This document shows, piece after piece, positions 33,766-46,659 of a DNA stretch of 64,000 nucleotides. Numbering within the stretch: the stretch's first letter is position 1; each line of letters starts with the position of its first letter. The DNA lies in assembly GCA_030762935.1 (NCBI GenBank), contig CM060900.1:110574620-110638619 (forward strand), given 5' to 3'. Under the pieces are notes generated by a model, which saw only the letters and a program-made list of their open reading frames with translations, had not been told where the DNA came from and searched no databases. The position numbers and the translations under genes were made by a program. This DNA is from Hymenopus coronatus. Its lineage: Eukaryota > Arthropoda > Insecta > Mantodea > Hymenopodidae.

Positions 33766-34989
33766 ACTTTCTTTAGCACATAACTACTATATACATAGTG
33801 GGTGGAGAAAATCTTGTATTCAACCCATATATTTGATACTGAGATTTCACCAGAAATACATGTTTTGAGGGTCCCTGAATTAAAATTTTTTAGAAAAAGG
33901 GCCATGTACATAGGGGTGGGTGGGTGGGTGTGTGTGGTCAGTGATTACAAATCATACGAGAAGTCGTTAGATCTGGGGTCTTTTTGAAGTCATCTGGTGA
34001 AAGAATTTGTTAGCAACAAGCAGCTTTTCTGGTGATTTTACATGACATTGTGAGATATTCTGGTCAATATCAATTATTATTGACTTGATGTTAATGTTTC
34101 ACATTAATGCAGTTCTCTGCCACTCTTGCTCATGTTCCTGGTCCTATCAAGAGGATAAGAGTATATCATTGTGTAAAGTAAATACTCCATACTCAACTTT
34201 TATTACTGTTTCTAAAAATAAATACTGATAGGCTGTGGGACTGCAACATTACTCCTAAATACATGCAGCCTGATGTGGAAGGTAATTTAAGATGTGAATT
34301 TTATATACTCAAGGGTTTATCTAAGCAGTGATGAGAGGAATATACTTTTTAGAAATGAAGTTTCTGCTTAGCATGGAGTTGAGACTCCACAATCTGTGAA
34401 TCTCAACTGCTGACGGTAGATATAGAAATTCAAGTGAAGTGTGGAAGTGAGTGGTATGATAACATTCGTCGGTTTTTTAAACAATACATTTTATAATACT
34501 ATATTATTCATGGTGATAGTGTATTTAATTGTTTGTAGGACTTGAATTAATACTGTTATTATGGGAAAGCTATCAATTGTACAATGTTATCAGCAACAGT
34601 GGGAGAAACAGTAAAGCCTTTTGTGTTTAGTAAACATGAACTGTTTGCAAATTTGGAAAAAAAAAAAAAAAAAGAAAAAAAAAAACATTCCGAAACTCCA
34701 AAACATAGACTCGGATCACACCCTTTAAATCTCAAAAACAAAGAAAACTACAACCTTAGATCTGACTCTTGACATTGTTCATTGTGGAACATTGTTCTTT
34801 ACTTACGGTTCGCAATTTATCAGAATTGTTTTCTAAAACATTTCCCGGTAGCAAGATAGCAAAAAATGGGAAACTGCATTGCTTAAATGTACAGAAATAA
34901 TAACAAATGATCTTGCACCTCATTTTATTGAAGAACTATTATCAGACATTAGCAATCAGCATTGTAGTATAATTATTGATGAGTCAACT

Positions 34990-35550
34990 GATATTTGCTT
35001 TAGTTTTCTGTTTCTCTGATGTTCCTTTAATCTGATTTCCAAGTTTCTCTTTGTTTTACCTATGTAACATTTCTCAAAGTCTTCCTAAATAATCTGATAG
35101 ATTCTGAATTTTAATGTGCTCTGAATTGTATTTTAAGAGGTTTATTTAGAACATTCTTCAAGCTGAATTTGTTTTGTGGAGCAAGTCTTATGTTGAAGAT
35201 TTGTTCAAATTTTCTAAAGGTTCAAGGGTGTTAGGTGAATTTTTTGTATTTCCAGTTTGTGTTTGATAGTGGTGTTAATGTTGTAGATGGCGAAATTTCC
35301 ATGAGTTTTCTTTCTCTTTTAGCATTTTCTTTATGGGATCAGGGTTAAATCATTTTCTGCTACTATTTCATGTATGTGTTTTCGTTCTTTTTGGAATTCC
35401 TCTTGCTCGATGGGACACAATGTGAATGGATCAAGCTTCTGAATACATCCAGTTGATGTAAAGTTAGATTGCAACCATTTTTCTTAATGTAATTGTCCAC
35501 ATGTGGGGTTTTCTGAGTATTCCAAATTTGAAGCTATTTTTATCCCTAGT
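34990..35550 (-). mobile_element. Penelope-like element fragment inside the hAT
   Basis: The minus strand carries an RT C-terminal block near 35530 (SFKFGILRKP, compare F-IYRKPT), a linker (CPIEQEEFQKERKHIHEIVA) near 35400, and the GIY-YIG motif FEKCYIGKTKRNLEIRLKEH at about 35090-35015. It differs from the Penelope-like element at 15-17 kb. It lies between the two coding halves of the hAT transposase, so it inserted after the hAT. Confidence 0.7.
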
Positions 35551-35552
35551 TA

Positions 35553-36380
35553 CAGTAAACTCTCGGTTATCCGGGGTAATGTAACTTAAGGCTTTTAAAG
35601 TATAACATAATATGTAAATAAAAAATTAAGTTTAAAAGCTTTTTTCAATGTGTATTCTTTGTTCAAAAGTTGATTCTTCTTCTATGCATAGGTATCGGGG
35701 ACCTGTTTATTTCTTAAAATGTCCGTGATGTGGTCTGCTTCTGAGAGGAGTTGACAATTTTTCACAAAACACTCCAAACTTTTCTTGTAGCAAGTTCGTG
35801 ATTCCTGTGAATTTCATTTCTGGTTAGCCTAGAGCTTCATGAAACAATGACAGCTTATACTTGTTTTTGGCTGAACCATTGTAAAAGAACAACATCTAAT
35901 TCATTGAATGTAGATCTCTTCATGCTTTTTCGTGCAGATGGTCCAAAATTAGAATCATGGTTCCTGATAAAATCCTGTATTTTCTGCTTATTGTTTTAAT
36001 GTCCTAAACAGCCTGCATTCCAATCCCATAATCAGCACTTATTTTTGCAACAGTTTGCCCCTTCTCAAATCTTTCAATTAATTCTAATTTTTGTTTTAAT
36101 GACAACACACTTCTTTTTTGTTTCTCTGCCATATTTTTTACAAACATCTTTTAACTTACTTCTTTGACACTTACATCATTAGAAAAATTGAACTGGTTTT
36201 TAATTTGCAGGGAACAGGTAGGCCAATAACAGGAAATGGCACTTATTGTCAGGCAGCAGGTTCTTTATTGCTGTTTCCTAAAGAAAAACAATCTCAAATA
36301 TTTTTTTTTACAGGGGGGTTGAGGATGCACGAATAATCCGCAAACCAGATAATCTGCATACAATAATTGGGAGTATACTG
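35553..36380 (-). mobile_element. Tigger/pogo-type DNA transposon, internally deleted
   Basis: The left end CAGTAAACTCTCGGTTATCC and the right end (inverted) CAGTATACTCCCAATTATTG are flanked by TA on both sides (35551-35552, 36381-36382), the target duplication of the Tc1/mariner/pogo group. The transposase reads on minus from ATG at 36132: KRSVLSLKQKLELIERFEKG, the CENP-B-like helix-turn-helix. Then in another frame comes FIRNHDSNFGPSARKSMKRS through VVLLQWFSQKQ. The catalytic part is missing, so it is a deleted, non-autonomous copy of about 830 bases. Confidence 0.88.
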
Positions 36381-38123
36381 TATTTTGAGGTCTAATTTAC
36401 AATGGAAGCAGAAGAAGACGACATCCTAGCCTTTTTATACCTCAAAATAATTAGGGATTACAAAGATCTGAACAGAGAATTGAACTTTCCACATTTGGTG
36501 GTGATGAGATGTGTATGTCATTCCTTGCAATTAGCAGTGTTTTATGCAAAGGAAGAAATGTTACCACAGAATGTAGATTTCTTGGTCTGAGAGATGTATA
36601 GCTAGTTTTCTTATTCAAGAAAGAGACAGAATGCATATAAAGAAACTTACACAACCCTTAATAATGATGAACCACAGAAAGTTCTGAAAGTGTGCGATAC
36701 TAGATGGATATCTATGGAACCTGTCCTGCAATTCATCAACTTTTGTAACAGTGGGATGAGCTGAAATTGCATTTTCAGTTAGTCCGATCCGCAGAAAATT
36801 GCTATACTACAGAAATGCTTTTTCAGACACATTCGGATTTAAGCAATAAGTTGTGTTTGACTTATCTTCTTTCCATTCTCTCGGAAGTCCAGTGAACAAA
36901 CAAAGCATTTGAACCAGAAAATAATGATCCTCCATGCTTGTTGGATGATTTAATTAATTTCACTACTTTCATTAGCAAAAGGATAATTAATCCAATGGTT
37001 CGAGCAGATATTTTGGCTGAAACCACTGATATTTACAGTTACCTTGATCTATACCCTGTTTAGGGTATGAATTTGAAAAGTTGGCTGAATTAATTGAATT
37101 GCATACAGTTGAAACTGTGGCCAAACTGTGTGCAGAATTTACCAAGAAATTACTTAATGAACAAACAGATACTCCCAAATATAGAGATGTGGCAGTGCAA
37201 TCAAATCCATTTTAAGAGTTGGTAGATTTTGCAATCACAATTATTTCCATTCCACATTCCAGTGCAGAGGTAGAAAGGGTTTTTAGTTAAACCTCATAAA
37301 ACGTTCTTTTTTTCTGACAATGTAAGTTAATTTTATGTATTAAAAAGTGTTACATATTATACAAATATTTTTGTTAATTTGTTTTAGTGACTTTCTTGGT
37401 GACTTTTGGCTGCCTTTATTTGGCAACACTGTGCATGGTTGTGTGGACAGCATATCTCAAAAATGAAAAGTCTGTTAAATACAAAATTGATATTTAAGTT
37501 CAACATCTTCCAAGGATGTGACACAAATATTTGCAAGAAAATTCTCCACCCCAAACTACCCTTTTCATGGAAAAATTTTCCAATGTGTTGATTTTCTCAA
37601 AAATGGCTTAAATATCACATATTAAATACATTTACATGACATGTAATATGTATGTCTTGAATTTTCTGGGAAAAGCCTCCCAAGAATTCATTTGGAATGA
37701 CTTTTGCATATCTGTAAACCATAGCCAGAGCGAGAGTTAGACAAAGAGATAGTACACTAAAAAAAGAGGATCTTGTTAAAGCACACAATGTATGTCATAC
37801 CTTTTTTTTTTCTGGAGTTAACGATTTCCAAGATATTCCTTGTTATTGGTTTCAAATTTAAAATTCTTGTACTTTTCTCAAACAGGAAGTCATCCATCTT
37901 TTATTTGTTTTACTGCTGGCCATGAAAGTCAATTGCATAGCGATAGCTTTTAAACAATGTGACTATTGATTTGGTCAATTGTTTTCCTTCTACTTATAAA
38001 GGAACTAAATAAGACATTCCTGTAATGTTTATCTCGATTAGCATGAAATAGAAAGAAGAATAATCTTTTGTAAGAAAAATTTGTTTGCAGAACTAGTAGA
38101 GAAAGTCATATGGAACACATCAG

Positions 38124-39528
<1,405 letters not shown>

Positions 39529-41110
39529 CAGCAGCCACAGCCAACTTGCTTGCCGCGGTGCATGTGCTGGACTACAAGCTCAGTTCATGCTTCGCAATGG
39601 TAGTGGTCGGTTGGTCTTCCTGATCAGTGGCCGTCCATACTTCGTGTCAGTTTGATATGGAAGGCCAGTCATCAAAGCGAAGGGCACTCATACCGATACA
39701 TTATTTCAATCCCAAATGGGAAGCGGTGTACTTCTTCATGGAATGAAGCGGTGGTGCTATTTGCTTAATTTGCCAGAAAAAATTGCAACTGCTGAAACAA
39801 TTTAATATTCAGCGACATTTTAATACATTACATGCTAATAATTATTCAGCTCTAGATAAAGAACGCAAAACAAAAGCTCAGAGAAAAGATCACATCGCAG
39901 GAAGAGGAACAGGAAGAAGGGGATGGTGGAATGGCAGAAACCTCAGTTTATGCGAGTTACAAAATAGCACTAAGAATTGCCAGATCTTTTATTACTTTTT
40001 TGATGGTCCACTTATTAAACGATGTATGCTTATAGCTGCAAGTAAATTTACCCGTCAGTGTTCACCAGTTCGAGAGTGTCAGTCTGTCATCCATACTATT
40101 TCACGCAGAATTCAAGATCTGGCAGACAACATTTATGCACAACTTATTTAAAAGGCAAGAGAATTTGTTGCATTCTCCATTGCCATTGATGAGAGCACTG
40201 ACTTATCAAGTAAGGCTCAATTATGTGTTTTTATTCATGGAGTATATGAAAGTTTGAAAGAAATGCTAGATCTGGTGCCAATAAAAGGCACAACAACAGG
40301 ATCAGACATTCTGAATTGTGTGGTAGAAGTTGTAGAGAATGCAGGGATTACATGGGATACACTCATATCGGTAGCCACTGATGGTGCCCCAGCTATAGTG
40401 GGTATGCACAACAGATTTGTGACCCTGCTGAAAAATAAATTAGAAGAAGAAATAACAGCAGGTCATTGCATAACTCATCAGGAAAACTTGTGTGCCAAAA
40501 CACCGAATGTAAACAATATAATGAGTGGTTGTGAAGATTGTAAACAAACAGGTCCCACAGTCTAAAACACAGACAATTTAAAAGCTTCTTAGAAGATTTG
40601 GAGCATGAGTATGATGATATTCCATATCATACAGCAGTTAGGTGGCTCAGTCGAGGCAAGGTTTTAAGAAGATTCTTTGAATTATTGGATGAGATATGTT
40701 TCTTCATGGAAATGTGCGGAGAACCTATTGAAAAGCTCACGAATGTTAAGTGGAAATGTGATTTTGCATTTATGGCCGTTATAAGTGAACATTTTAAAAC
40801 TTTGAATGTTTCACTTCAAGAGAAAAACAAATTAATCACAGATATGTTCTGTAGCATTGCAGCTATTAAAAATATGCTCTCATTATGGGAACGTCAACTA
40901 TCAAATGGTGCTCCTTGTCATTTTCCCAGGTTGGAAAGTGTGATCTGTGATTGTGATCCCCTAGAAGTGGGATATTATGTTGAAACTCTGCACATGTTTT
41001 CTCATCCGTTTGATGAAAAATTTCATGATCTCACAGGCTTAAAAATGGATTTTGATTTATTTGCTACACCATTTAATGGAACTGAAATATTTGGTGTGTA
41101 TTCTTAGCTG
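39529..41110 (+). mobile_element. hAT transposon (GTF2IRD2/ZBED-like transposase), 3' truncated
   Basis: The probable 5' end near 39529 resembles the CAG...CCAACTTG start of this hAT group. The transposase frame starts at 39657. The element stops abruptly inside the coding region at about 41090, with no dimerisation domain or right end visible, so it is 3' truncated. Confidence 0.7.
39657..41107 (+). pseudogene. hAT transposase, lightly damaged, C-terminus missing
   Basis: ATG at 39657 opens MEGQSSKRRALIPIHYFNPK. A BED-type zinc finger follows (ICLICQKKLQLLKQFNIQRH then FNTLH). The same frame runs to 40565 with only two stops, at 39744 and 40149, and includes the AIDESTDLSSKAQL motif and SVATDGAPAIVG around the catalytic region. 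A frameshift near 40500-40590 leads to the second half (AVRWLSRGKVLRRFFELLDE, 40598-41107). Domesticated relatives exist in vertebrates (GTF2IRD2, ZBED5). Here the stops indicate an inactive copy of fairly recent origin. Confidence 0.85.
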
Positions 41111-41886
41111 GTTGGATAATTCATAAATAGGGCTCGGATTTTTAGGTAAATACATATTTTGTTTGCCTCCTAACATTAACTTGAAACCTAGTTTTGTGTT
41201 CTATATACTCACTTCGGAACAAATATTTTAAATTTTATTGCACATAAAAATGCCTATTTTCTGTAGTTTATGTAAATAAATTGTTTTGAATATTCACATA
41301 AATTTCACAAAAATCACATAAAGGAAGTCTCATTTTAACATAATTTTCACATATGTACATAAAGTCACAAAAGTAGTGGCACAATTATTTTTTAAAAAGT
41401 CATTGTCCTAGTTCTCCAGTGCTCAATTACATAGACCAGATGTAGCAATTTGTTATACATTACTGGAAGAAGTGCTGTGTAAGCTATAGCACCCCTTTGG
41501 TTCTACGAAAGTATAAACATCCTGCTTTCTCAAATTACATGAGCCCGTTAGATAAGAACAGGGAATTCCTTCACAGCCGTGTGCTTGAATTACACAGCGC
41601 GCTAATCTATATAGTGATACCTGTAGGTATTCATTAAATTGTATAGTCAATAATTATTATGTCATTATTGAATCCGGAAAGTCTGAATAACCATCTAGTG
41701 GTGCTGGGAAGTAAATTGACAGTTTCATAATCACAGTATATCAAGCAAGCAACAATCTTTTTATTCAAGATGCAGTGCCAAGTACATCAGCACAACTTTC
41801 ACATTTTCAGTTTCTTGTGAGGATGTGTGCAGACCTGCTCATTTCTGAAGTGAACTAACCTCAGTTTGAAACATAAATGACAAAAT
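41111..41886. other. No recognisable gene
   Basis: AT-rich; 41110-41390 contains repeated CACATAAA-like words. No identified element. Confidence 0.35.
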
Positions 41887-43851
41887 ATACAAATCAGTGG
41901 CAACTTGTGAGCATTTTTCTTGGTGGGGCCAGATGTGAAGATGATTGTAATGAAAGTAAAAGAGGGTTTACAGCTTATAAAACAAGGCCACTTTACTTGC
42001 TCTGCCAAAAAGACTACAATAAAAGAAATGTGGTAAAGCATTAGGTATATATTTTTAAACATAAAGTAAATAATAATAGAAAATAAAATAGAACTCACCA
42101 AGTGGCAGTGTTACTTGTACAAGAGCTCAGCACGCTATTCTTCTGGGTGTCAAACATTTCAATCACTCTGTTATTGAAGTTAGGGATTTCACGAATTTCC
42201 TTTTTGTGAATGGAACAAACAGCCAAGGAATTAAGCCTACTTGGCCCATGGTGTTCTCAAGGAAAGACAATTCTTTTTAATGTACTGAAACTTGTCTCTG
42301 CCTCAGCTGTTGAAACTGAAGTCGTTAGTGCAATTTGCGTTTTGTGTACTTCAGAAAATTATTCCTCAAAGGAGTGTTGTGTGAAAAAAGCTGAAGAGTT
42401 CACTGACTGAATGAATGTTTTTGAATGTATCATTATGATAAATCACTGACAGTTCATTGTTTAACTTTTCGTGGGATATAATGGGACTGTAATCTGATGC
42501 AAATGTTCTCACAGAGTCAGCAGGGAAATTTTCTCTGAATGTAATAAATTTCTTTTGGTCAATAATTCCAAAATTATTGAATATATGAGAATGTTGGAAC
42601 TGATCTTTCATTTGGTTGATTACTGTGTCACACACTTCTTTGGCATCTGAATTCAAGTTCACTTCAGAACTGTAATTCGGTCGTTTTCTTGAGGGAGGAG
42701 CAAAGTTATCATCAGCATGGTATCTTTTAGTGTTCTCACAAATATCAGACACAGCCGATTCAAAATGTTGTAAAGCATTAAATACTGTAACACTATCGGC
42801 ACTCTGCATCCGAATTGTGTTATACAGAATGTCAACGTGTTTCATAATGTCATAGAAAAAATTTAAAAGAAACAAAAATTCTGGACTGTTCAGTAAATTC
42901 TTCAAACCAAGAGCTTCCCTAATAGTTATATCATCCCACCTATCTTCTGTTCAATCTTCTCAAAACACTCTAGTAAATAAGCTTTGTGCTCATGAACACT
43001 ATTCACAACCTGTGATTGAAAATTCTATCTTGTTGTGGAAGCAGCTGGAATGCGTTTGTTGCAAACAGAACAGAACAAATCACTGCGTTTTGGTGAAGAA
43101 GAGAAAAATGGCATGAATCCACCAATGGTGGCGAAAAAAAACTTAACTGATTTTATATATTTAGAACAAGCATTTTGTATAACCAAATTTAATTGGTGAG
43201 CATAGCAGTGTACATACTTGGCATAAGGGTAAGAGTCCTGCATGAAAGTTTGAACCCCTCCATGTATACCGCTCATTACTGCGGCTCCATCGTATGCTTG
43301 TGATATGAGTTTTTTTTTTCAACATTGAAAGGCTGCAACTTCTTTTTTAAAACATCGCAGAGATCACTGTTTGTTCGATCATGAATCTCTTCAAAGGAAA
43401 GAAATCTTTCAACGGGTTTACATGCATTAATGTACCGTAAAATGATCACAAATTGACTGTGGCAAGATATGTCCATTGTTTCGTCAGTCTGCACAGAAAC
43501 ATAATTCGCAGCATTTATGTCTTTCATTAATTCCTCAATGTAAACCTGATACATGCAATCCAATAGTTCATTCTGAATATTATGTGAAGTGTATTTACAC
43601 ACTGCAGTACTGGCCCTGTTGAGGTGGCCATCTAATACACTGTGGAGATTACCGAGAAGAGATAACAAATCTAAGAAATTCCACGGTTTGCTGATTCCTG
43701 CATTTCATCGTGGACCCTCAATGCTAGATCATGGGTTCCACAAAATGTTTTACATTCTATCACTCTATTCAGTATGTGTCAATTCTTAGTGACTGGTTCA
43801 TTGTGTTTCTGAATTTATATTTTATGTGCAGAATCAATCTGTACAGCAATG

Positions 43852-46659
43852 TTTACAGTCAGGGGCGGACGGTCATTAAGGACCAGAGGGGCCGGGTCCC
43901 ACCGATAGTAGCACGCAACTTGATGACATTTTAATTATGAATGAAGAAATAATTTATTTTAATTTTATTCAATTGTAATAATCATTGCAAACAATAATTT
44001 ATTATACGATGATTCTCAATCGTTACCCAAGCTTGCATTGCGGCATATGACATTACGAAAACACAGTGTTGTACACGGGAAACAGCGCCAGTCTTCTTGT
44101 CCTTTGGCGAAGAAGAACGTGGGGCCGCGGTCACCCCTCAACCCTCTTCTCGTCTTGCCTATCACATGTCTATATCTCTTTCACCTCCCTTCACTCCTCT
44201 GCCAGCAACACACACAGCAACGCTTGGGGCCGCAGTCATCTGGCCAGTTACATGTTTAGCATTCGTGTGATTGTTGTTGGAATTATAATTGTTTAGTGGA
44301 CAAAGTAGTGTAATTTTAAAATGAAGAGAGTGGATTATTTGTTTAAAAATCCCTTTCATTTATTAAAGGTAGAAGGCAAACTTGAAATTAAGCGATTAGG
44401 TGCACACCAACAGAATAATCTTACATTTACGCATCAAGATGGAGAAAAAAAAAAAATTGAGAACTTTATGTAACAGTTGGTTTAGCAAGAAATCGTGGCT
44501 AACTGCAAGAAGAGACACTAAGTGTCTTTTGCTTTTACAATCTGTTATTTGATGGTGAAAGTCTGTGGACGACGATAGGTTGTAAGGATTTGAAACATTT
44601 GAGTGAACGAATTATGAAACACGAGGCAAGTGCACTTCACTTATAAAATGCCTGTAAATTTAAATTATTGGGAACTGTAAACATTGCTGCTCAGTTTGAT
44701 TCTGCACATAAAATATCAATTCGGAAACACAATGAACTGGTCACTAAGAATGGACACATACTGAATAGAGTGATAGAGTATAACATTTTGTGGAACCCAT
44801 GATCTAGCATTGAGGGGTCACGATGAAACGCAGGAATCAGCAAACCGTGGCAATTTCTTAGATTTGTTATCTCTTCTCGGTAATCTCGACAGTGTATTAG
44901 ATGACCACCTCAACAATGCCAGTACTGCAGTGTGTAAATACACTTCACATAATATTCAGAATGAACTATTGGATTGCATGTATCAGGTTTACATTGAGGA
45001 ATTAACGAAAGACATAAATGCTGCGGATTATGTTTCTGTGCAGACTGACGAAACAATGGACATATCTTGCCACAGCCAATTTGTGATCATTTTACGGTAC
45101 ATTAATGCATGTAAACCCGTTGAAAGATTTCTTTCCTTTGAAGAGATTCATGATCGAACAGCCAGTGATCTCTGTGACGTTTTAAAAAAGAAGTTGCAGC
45201 CTTTCAATGTTGAAAAAAAAAAAAAAAACTCATATCACAAGCATGCGATGGTGCCGCAGTAATGAGCGATATACATGGAGGGGTTCAAAATTTGATGCAG
45301 GACTCTTTCCCTTATGCGAAGTATGTTCACTGTTATGCTCACCAATTAAATTTGGTTATACGAAATGCTTGTTCTAAATATATAAAATCAGTTAAGTTTT
45401 TTTTTTTTTCGCCACCATTGGTGGATTCATGCCACTTTTCTCTTCTTCGCCAAAACGCAGTGATTTGTTGCGTTCAGTTTGCAACAAACGCATTCCAGCT
45501 GTTTCCACAACAAGATGGAATTTTCAATCACGGGTTGTGAATAGCATTTATGAGCACAAAGCTTATTTACTAGCGTGTTTTGAGAAGATTGAACAGGAAG
45601 TTGGGTGGGATGATATAACTATTAGGGAAGCACTTGGTTTGAAGAATTTACTGAACAATCCAGAATTTTATTTTCTTTTAAATTTTTTCTATGACATTAT
45701 GAAACATGTTGACATTCTGTATAACACAATTCAGATGCAGAGTGCCGATAGTGTTACAGTATTTAATGCTTTACAGCATTTTGAATCGGCTGTGTCTGAT
45801 ATTCGTGAGAACACTAAAAGACACCATGCTGATGATAATTTTGCTCCTCACTCAAGAAAACGACCGAATTACGGTTCGAAGTGAACTTGAATTCAGATGC
45901 CAAAGAAGTGTGTGACACAGAAATCAACCAAATGAAAGATCGGTTCCAACATTCTCATATATTCAATAATTTTGGAATTATTGACCCAAAGAAATTTATT
46001 ATATTCAGAGAAAATTTCCCTGCTGACTCTGTGAGAACATTTGCATCAGATTACAGTCCCATTATATCCCACGAAAAGTTAAACAATGAACTGTCAGTGA
46101 TTTATCATAATGATACATTCAAAAACATTCATTCAGTCAGTGAACTCTTCAGTTTTTTTCACACAACACTCCTTTGAGGAATAATTTTCTGAAGTACACA
46201 AAACGCTGCAAATTGCACTAACGACTTCAGTTTCAACAGCTGAGGCAGAGACAAGTTTCAGTACATTAAAAAGAATTGTCTTTCCTTAAGAACACCATGG
46301 GCCAAGTAGGCTTAATTCCTTGGCTGTTTGTTCCATTCACAAAAAGGAAATTCGTGAAATCCCTAACTTCAATAACAGAGTGATTGAAATGTTTGACACC
46401 CAGAAGAATAGCGTGCTGAGCTCTTGTACAAGTAACACTGCCACTTGGTGAGTTCTATTTTATTTTCTATTATTATTTACTTTATGTTTAAAAATATATA
46501 CCTAATGCTTTACCACATTTCTTTTATTGTAGTCTTTTTGGCAGAGCAAGTAAAGTGGCCTTGTTTTATAAGCTGTAAACCCTCTTTTACTTTCATTACA
46601 ATCATCTTCACATCTGGCCCCAACAAGAAAAATGCTCACGAGACACCGCTGTTTACAGT
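43852..46659 (+). mobile_element. Inner hAT transposon, same family, inserted in opposite orientation
   Basis: The element proper is 43860-46651. The 5' end is CAGGGGCGGACGGTCATTAA; the 3' end, inverted, is CAGCGGTGTCTCGTGAGC. The exact 8-mer TTTACAGT flanks it at 43852-43859 and 46652-46659, and is part of the outer element's own sequence (GGGAACTGTAAACATTGCTG in the intact inner copy at about 44671). The insertion is therefore into the outer hAT. Both copies keep recognisable family-specific ends. Confidence 0.95.
44321..46450 (+). pseudogene. Transposase of the inner hAT
   Basis: The ATG at 44321 begins MKRVDYLFKNPFHLLKVEGK. Frameshifts at A-runs (44450, 45214) break the TTF zinc-finger and core. 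Long readable blocks follow: NFLDLLSLLGNLDSVLDDHL (44810-45262), MSDIHGGVQNLMQDSFPYAK (45262 on), FFYDIMKHVDILYNTIQMQS (45429-45884) and NNFGIIDPKKFIIFRENFPA (45881-46177). The dimerisation region (AEAETSFSTLKRI, then SRLNSLAVCSIHKKEI) is in another frame to TGA near 46450. In active hATs this protein cuts and pastes the element. Confidence 0.85.

Larger units (their letters stand above)
33939..37431 (+). mobile_element. hAT transposon inserted in repeat copy C, itself interrupted
   Basis: The ends are CAGTGATTACAAAT at 33939 and, inverted, CAGTGTTGCCAAAT at 37431, matching at most positions, as expected of short hAT terminal repeats. The flanking 8-mers TGTGTGGT (33931-33938) and TGCATGGT (37432-37439) agree at six of eight bases and fit an aged hAT target-site duplication. 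Transposase coding on plus is split: an N-terminal part at about 34770-35000 ends in SIIIDESTDI. The C-terminal part at about 36430-37290 includes MRCVCHSLQLAVFYAKEE and the dimerisation motif ISIPHSSAEVERVFS. Stops and frameshifts are frequent. Confidence 0.8.
33766..38123 (+). repeat. Hairpin-ended repeat, copy C, split by a 3.5-kb hAT insertion
   Basis: 33766-33938 is the left end (ACTTTCTTTA, then AGATTTCACCAGAAATACAT as in copies A and B). 37432-38123 is the remainder, resuming at the GTGTGG...CTCAAAAATGAAAAG point and ending AGTAGAGAAAGTCATATGGA. The two parts join at the same place in the consensus with no missing body, so they are one element interrupted by the hAT at 33939-37431. Confidence 0.8.

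Noticed and set aside
43589..44359. Several overlapping plus-strand ORFs around the hAT junction
   Set aside because: They are shadow frames of the transposase and terminal regions of the two nested hATs.
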